This document shows positions 53,147-55,446 of a stretch of 55,446 bases of DNA, one piece after another (position 1 is the first letter of the stretch; each line of letters starts with the position of its first letter). The stretch comes from DSWT01 sp049975385 (lineage in GTDB: Bacteria; Chloroflexota; Anaerolineae; B4-G1; SLSP01). The notes beneath the pieces were generated by a model. That model saw nothing but the letters and a program-made list of their open reading frames with translations, was not told where the DNA came from and did no database searches. Both the position numbers and the translations under genes were made by a program. The stretch is from the NCBI GenBank assembly GCA_049975385.1, contig JBNGDO010000009.1:1-55446 (forward strand), written 5' to 3'.

Positions 53147-53173
53147 TGGCCCCAGTTTCGGCAACTGGGGCCA
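53147..53173 (+). terminator. Terminator after the FHA regulator
   Basis: TGGCCCCAGTT and AACTGGGGCCA form a perfect 11-base stem around TCGGC, about 65 bases past the stop. TCCTCCCTT follows. Confidence 0.68.
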
Positions 53174-53288
53174 TCCTCCCTTACACTGGATATACAGCAT
53201 CGGCATTCCCTAGTACATCAAAACTCGTCCGCTTCATCCTGTGCCATAGCAAAATCACTGTATGTCTATAAAAAAGGAGGATTGCACA

Positions 53289-54737
53289 ATGAAGAACCAC
53301 TCACTACGAATTCTGGCGCCCACGTTGTTGGGTCTCATCTTGATCGCCTCTGCCCTGCTTGTCGGGCAGACTGCCAGCGGCGCGCCCCAGGCTCCGCAAC
53401 CGGAGGCGCTTACCGCCGCGACAACCGGCTGGGGCAGCGATTGGGTCGCCATCAATCCGGGGCAGATCATCACACTGACGCACAACATCGGGGGTAATCC
53501 CGACGACTACACCGTCCAACTCTGGTTTCTCGACCTGGACGACGGTTACGGCGTCAACATCCGCGGCTACGGTGGCATCGAAGCGGGAGGGCACTTCTAT
53601 GGGGCGGCATGGCAGAATCTGAATGCCAGCACGGTACAGATCATACGTCATGCTGACGATACTTTCGCAGATCGTGTTTTCATCCGCATCTGGATCCCCG
53701 ATCCATTCCCCGAATATTGCAGCGACTGGACTACGATGACGCTGGGAGCTACGCGCGTTTTCACGCACAACGTGGGCGGCGACGTTGATGATTATAGCCT
53801 GGGTCTGCGGTTCAGAACCAGCCTTGGGGCAGGCGACAACCACCGGGCCTACGGCGGCCTGGAAACCGGCGGCGGCACGAACTTCATGGGGGGATATTGG
53901 TATCGGCTTAACGACACTACCATACAAGTCTACCGCCACTGGCAAGACTCCTTCGCCCAACAGGTCCGCGTTTGCATCAAGCGGCCTGATCCGCCGGCCT
54001 ACGACAGCGGCTGGGTGAACATCGGTACTAACGAGACCATCACCTTTGCGCACGCCCTGGGCGGCAGCATCGGGGAATACATAGTGCGGATCGAAACCAA
54101 CGATACCAACGTTGGTGGCTGGGGCATCACCCACATAGCCTTGGGCGGGATGGTGACCAACGTCACGCCCGAGGGCATGAACTGGGAAAACCTGACCCCC
54201 GAATCGATCCGGGTCTTCTCGCGCGGCGGGGTTAGCGACCAGGTACGGGTACGCATCTGGAAGAAAGATTACACCGTGTATCTACCCCTCGTGCTGAACA
54301 ATCAAGTGACGCCGGTGATGTTGGCCTACGACGACGGCGTCGCCGAGTCGGAGCAATCCCAGGCGACACTCGGCAGCGGCTTTGCCGTACGTTTTACACC
54401 CCCGACAGAGGCGCAGCAGCTCACGGGCGCGGAGTTTTATCTGAACGCTGCTGCCGCCGGGCACCCCATCGAGGTCCACGTCTGGGATACCGCGCATGCC
54501 GACCTGATCACGCCGTTTGCCACCACACCGCCCGCCGGCATGGGCTGGTTCACCGTGGACCTTGCCGGCTACAATCTCACACCAAGCGGCGACTTCTACG
54601 TGGGTTTCCTCTATGCCGCGCAACATTCCGATCCTTCCATCGGCGTGGACACGAGTGCGCCCGACGGGAACAGTTACGAAGTGCCCTGGGAAGCCGTGGG
54701 CAGCGATTACATGATCCGAGTCTGGATGTCACCCTAA
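53289..54737 (+). CDS. Secreted protein with three H-type-lectin-like repeats
   Basis: A 482-residue exported protein. A signal peptide occupies about residues 1-32 and ends before QAPQP. Three tandem domains of about 100 residues follow, each starting with a DSxW or SDW segment, then THNxGGxxxDY and a strand ending in RVRIW or similar. This pattern resembles the small H-type lectin fold. After YLPLVLNNQ (a motif shared with the DUF11 protein's C-terminus), a last beta-sandwich of about 140 residues (AYDDGVAE) resembles a jelly-roll. AAGGAGG lies eight bases before the ATG at 53289. It follows the kinase-FHA pair and its terminator, so it has its own transcript. Sugar binding is an inference. 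Confidence 0.72.
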   Translation: MKNHSLRILAPTLLGLILIASALLVGQTASGAPQAPQPEALTAATTGWGSDWVAINPGQIITLTHNIGGNPDDYTVQLWFLDLDDGYGVNIRGYGGIEAGGHFYGAAWQNLNASTVQIIRHADDTFADRVFIRIWIPDPFPEYCSDWTTMTLGATRVFTHNVGGDVDDYSLGLRFRTSLGAGDNHRAYGGLETGGGTNFMGGYWYRLNDTTIQVYRHWQDSFAQQVRVCIKRPDPPAYDSGWVNIGTNETITFAHALGGSIGEYIVRIETNDTNVGGWGITHIALGGMVTNVTPEGMNWENLTPESIRVFSRGGVSDQVRVRIWKKDYTVYLPLVLNNQVTPVMLAYDDGVAESEQSQATLGSGFAVRFTPPTEAQQLTGAEFYLNAAAAGHPIEVHVWDTAHADLITPFATTPPAGMGWFTVDLAGYNLTPSGDFYVGFLYAAQHSDPSIGVDTSAPDGNSYEVPWEAVGSDYMIRVWMSP

Positions 54738-54906
54738 CGCAGCGTTCACCGAAATAAATCTGAGAACGTTCATATTGATTTCGATGCCTTTCGCGGTTGG
54801 GTAGCCAGGATAGTGAGATGACATTTTCCAACAAAGTCTTCCATACCGCGAAATACGCGCCAACGGCGTATAGTGGGCTTGTCGGCTGAAAGCGAAGAAA
54901 GAAGAA

Positions 54907-54945
54907 GACACCGGAAACATCAGATACGCTGATGTTTCCGGTGTC
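54907..54945 (+). terminator. Perfect 17-bp hairpin
   Basis: GACACCGGAAACATCAG (54907-54923) pairs perfectly with 54929-54945 around ATACG. It is 170 bases past the secreted-protein stop and has no T run, so its role as a terminator is tentative. The design is similar to 23772-23806. Confidence 0.6.
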
Positions 54946-55045
54946 TCCGGTATACCTGCCACTGATGGCGCTCCCTCCACGAATAACGAAGGAAACGACA
55001 CCAAGATGTCGGCGAGCGTGAGGAACAAGCCCTGCAGGCTCCCAC

Positions 55046-55073
55046 TTGCAACTTCCTCCCTTTCCCCTATACT
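55046..55073 (+). promoter_or_regulatory. Promoter of the right-edge sensor gene
   Basis: TTGCAA (55046-55051) and TATACT (55068-55073) are 16 bases apart. Confidence 0.5.
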
Positions 55074-55155
55074 ATTTAGGTCACTTTATCACGCACCAAA
55101 TCAGATGAAATTTTACCGAAGGGCCGATATACTTGTGGAATTGATCTAGAGAAAG

Positions 55156-55446
55156 ATGAAAATTTCTACCCGGCTGATTCTCTCTTTTCTGCTGGTATCC
55201 CTGTTGCCACTGGCCGCCGTAGGCTATGCAGGGCTACAGGCTATGGAGCATATTAGGAACCTGGCTATAGAAGAAAGCACGACCGCGCTCAAACATCTGG
55301 GCGAAGAAGCCATTCGTCAGAAAGCGCAAGATGTGAGCCGGCAAGTGGCAATCTATTTGCAGGCTCATCCTCAGGCAACGCTATATGACCTGCAAACTAG
55401 CAAAACTTTCCAGAACATCGCCGTTCAAAAAGTTGGCGAAACCGGC
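55156..55446 (+). CDS. Sensor protein N-terminus (Cache-like domain), cut by the window edge
   Basis: Only the first 97 codons are in the window. They encode a basic start (MKISTRLILSF), a membrane helix (about residues 7-27) and the beginning of an extracellular domain. That domain has a charged helix (AIRQKAQDVSRQVAIYLQAH) and the segment VGETG, as in Cache/dCache sensors of histidine kinases and chemoreceptors. The rest is outside the window, so the type of output domain cannot be said. The ribosome site is weak (GAAAG). Confidence 0.7.
   Translation, partial: MKISTRLILSFLLVSLLPLAAVGYAGLQAMEHIRNLAIEESTTALKHLGEEAIRQKAQDVSRQVAIYLQAHPQATLYDLQTSKTFQNIAVQKVGETG

Larger units (their letters stand above)
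54738..55155. other. 418-base intergenic region
   Basis: No gene is visible. It holds a long perfect hairpin (54907-54945) and a promoter (55046-55073) for the sensor gene at the right edge. Confidence 0.55.

Noticed and set aside
53304..54134. Minus-strand frame of 276 codons opposite the secreted protein
   Set aside because: It is antisense to a gene with a clear signal peptide, ribosome site and repeats.

Overview
The window looks like part of a chromosome from a Chloroflexota (Anaerolineae-like) bacterium. This is an inference. It rests on secreted proteins carrying a tyrosine-leucine-proline-leucine-valine segment near the C-terminus, DUF11 surface repeats, a serine/threonine kinase with an extracellular C-terminal domain, a monomeric B12-dependent ribonucleotide reductase, and many short intergenic repeats. 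No rRNA or tRNA gene is visible, and no phage or transposase gene was found.

Layout. 0.1-7.3 kb (+): M32 carboxypeptidase, HAD hydrolase, aldo/keto reductase, PlsC-type acyltransferase, a cysteine-rich lipoprotein and a hybrid cluster protein (Hcp). The hcp reading frame has an amber codon at codon 4. 7.4-14.6 kb (-): a YefM/YoeB-like toxin-antitoxin pair whose toxin is interrupted by TGA, then a type III-like restriction-modification pair (mod, res). 14.7-17.8 kb: a PlsY-like protein, a junction joining a truncated EF-G to the tail of a diacylglycerol kinase, and a UPF0175/PIN toxin-antitoxin pair. 17.8-26.1 kb (-): a 1651-residue alpha-2-macroglobulin with six internal membrane helices, an EEP-family phosphatase and class II ribonucleotide reductase. 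26.5-30.2 kb: a hybrid histidine kinase and a B12-binding radical SAM protein.

30.4-33.9 kb (+) is a compact thiol/peroxide module: a two-domain disulfide oxidoreductase, thioredoxin reductase, a DUF2892 membrane protein, a cupin, an OsmC peroxidase and a membrane-tethered thioredoxin. It is followed by a degenerate DNA-methylase-like protein. 36.3-45.1 kb carries a small unknown protein, a large DUF11 surface protein, a TPR protein, a degenerate metallo-beta-lactamase-fold protein, a small unknown protein and a carbohydrate-binding-like protein. 45.3-50.6 kb (-) has a Lon-like protease, the DNA polymerase sliding clamp and an O-antigen-ligase-like membrane protein. 50.8-54.7 kb (+) is a signalling unit: a kinase translationally coupled to an FHA/winged-helix regulator, followed by a secreted repeat protein. 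The window ends inside a second sensor protein.

Most striking points: two isolated in-frame stop codons at conserved positions in otherwise intact genes (hcp and yoeB), the EF-G/lipid-kinase junction, the macroglobulin with a membrane insert, the degenerate methylase and metallo-beta-lactamase homologues, and the kinase/FHA-DNA-binding pair. All functional statements come from reading motifs by eye; no database search was run.
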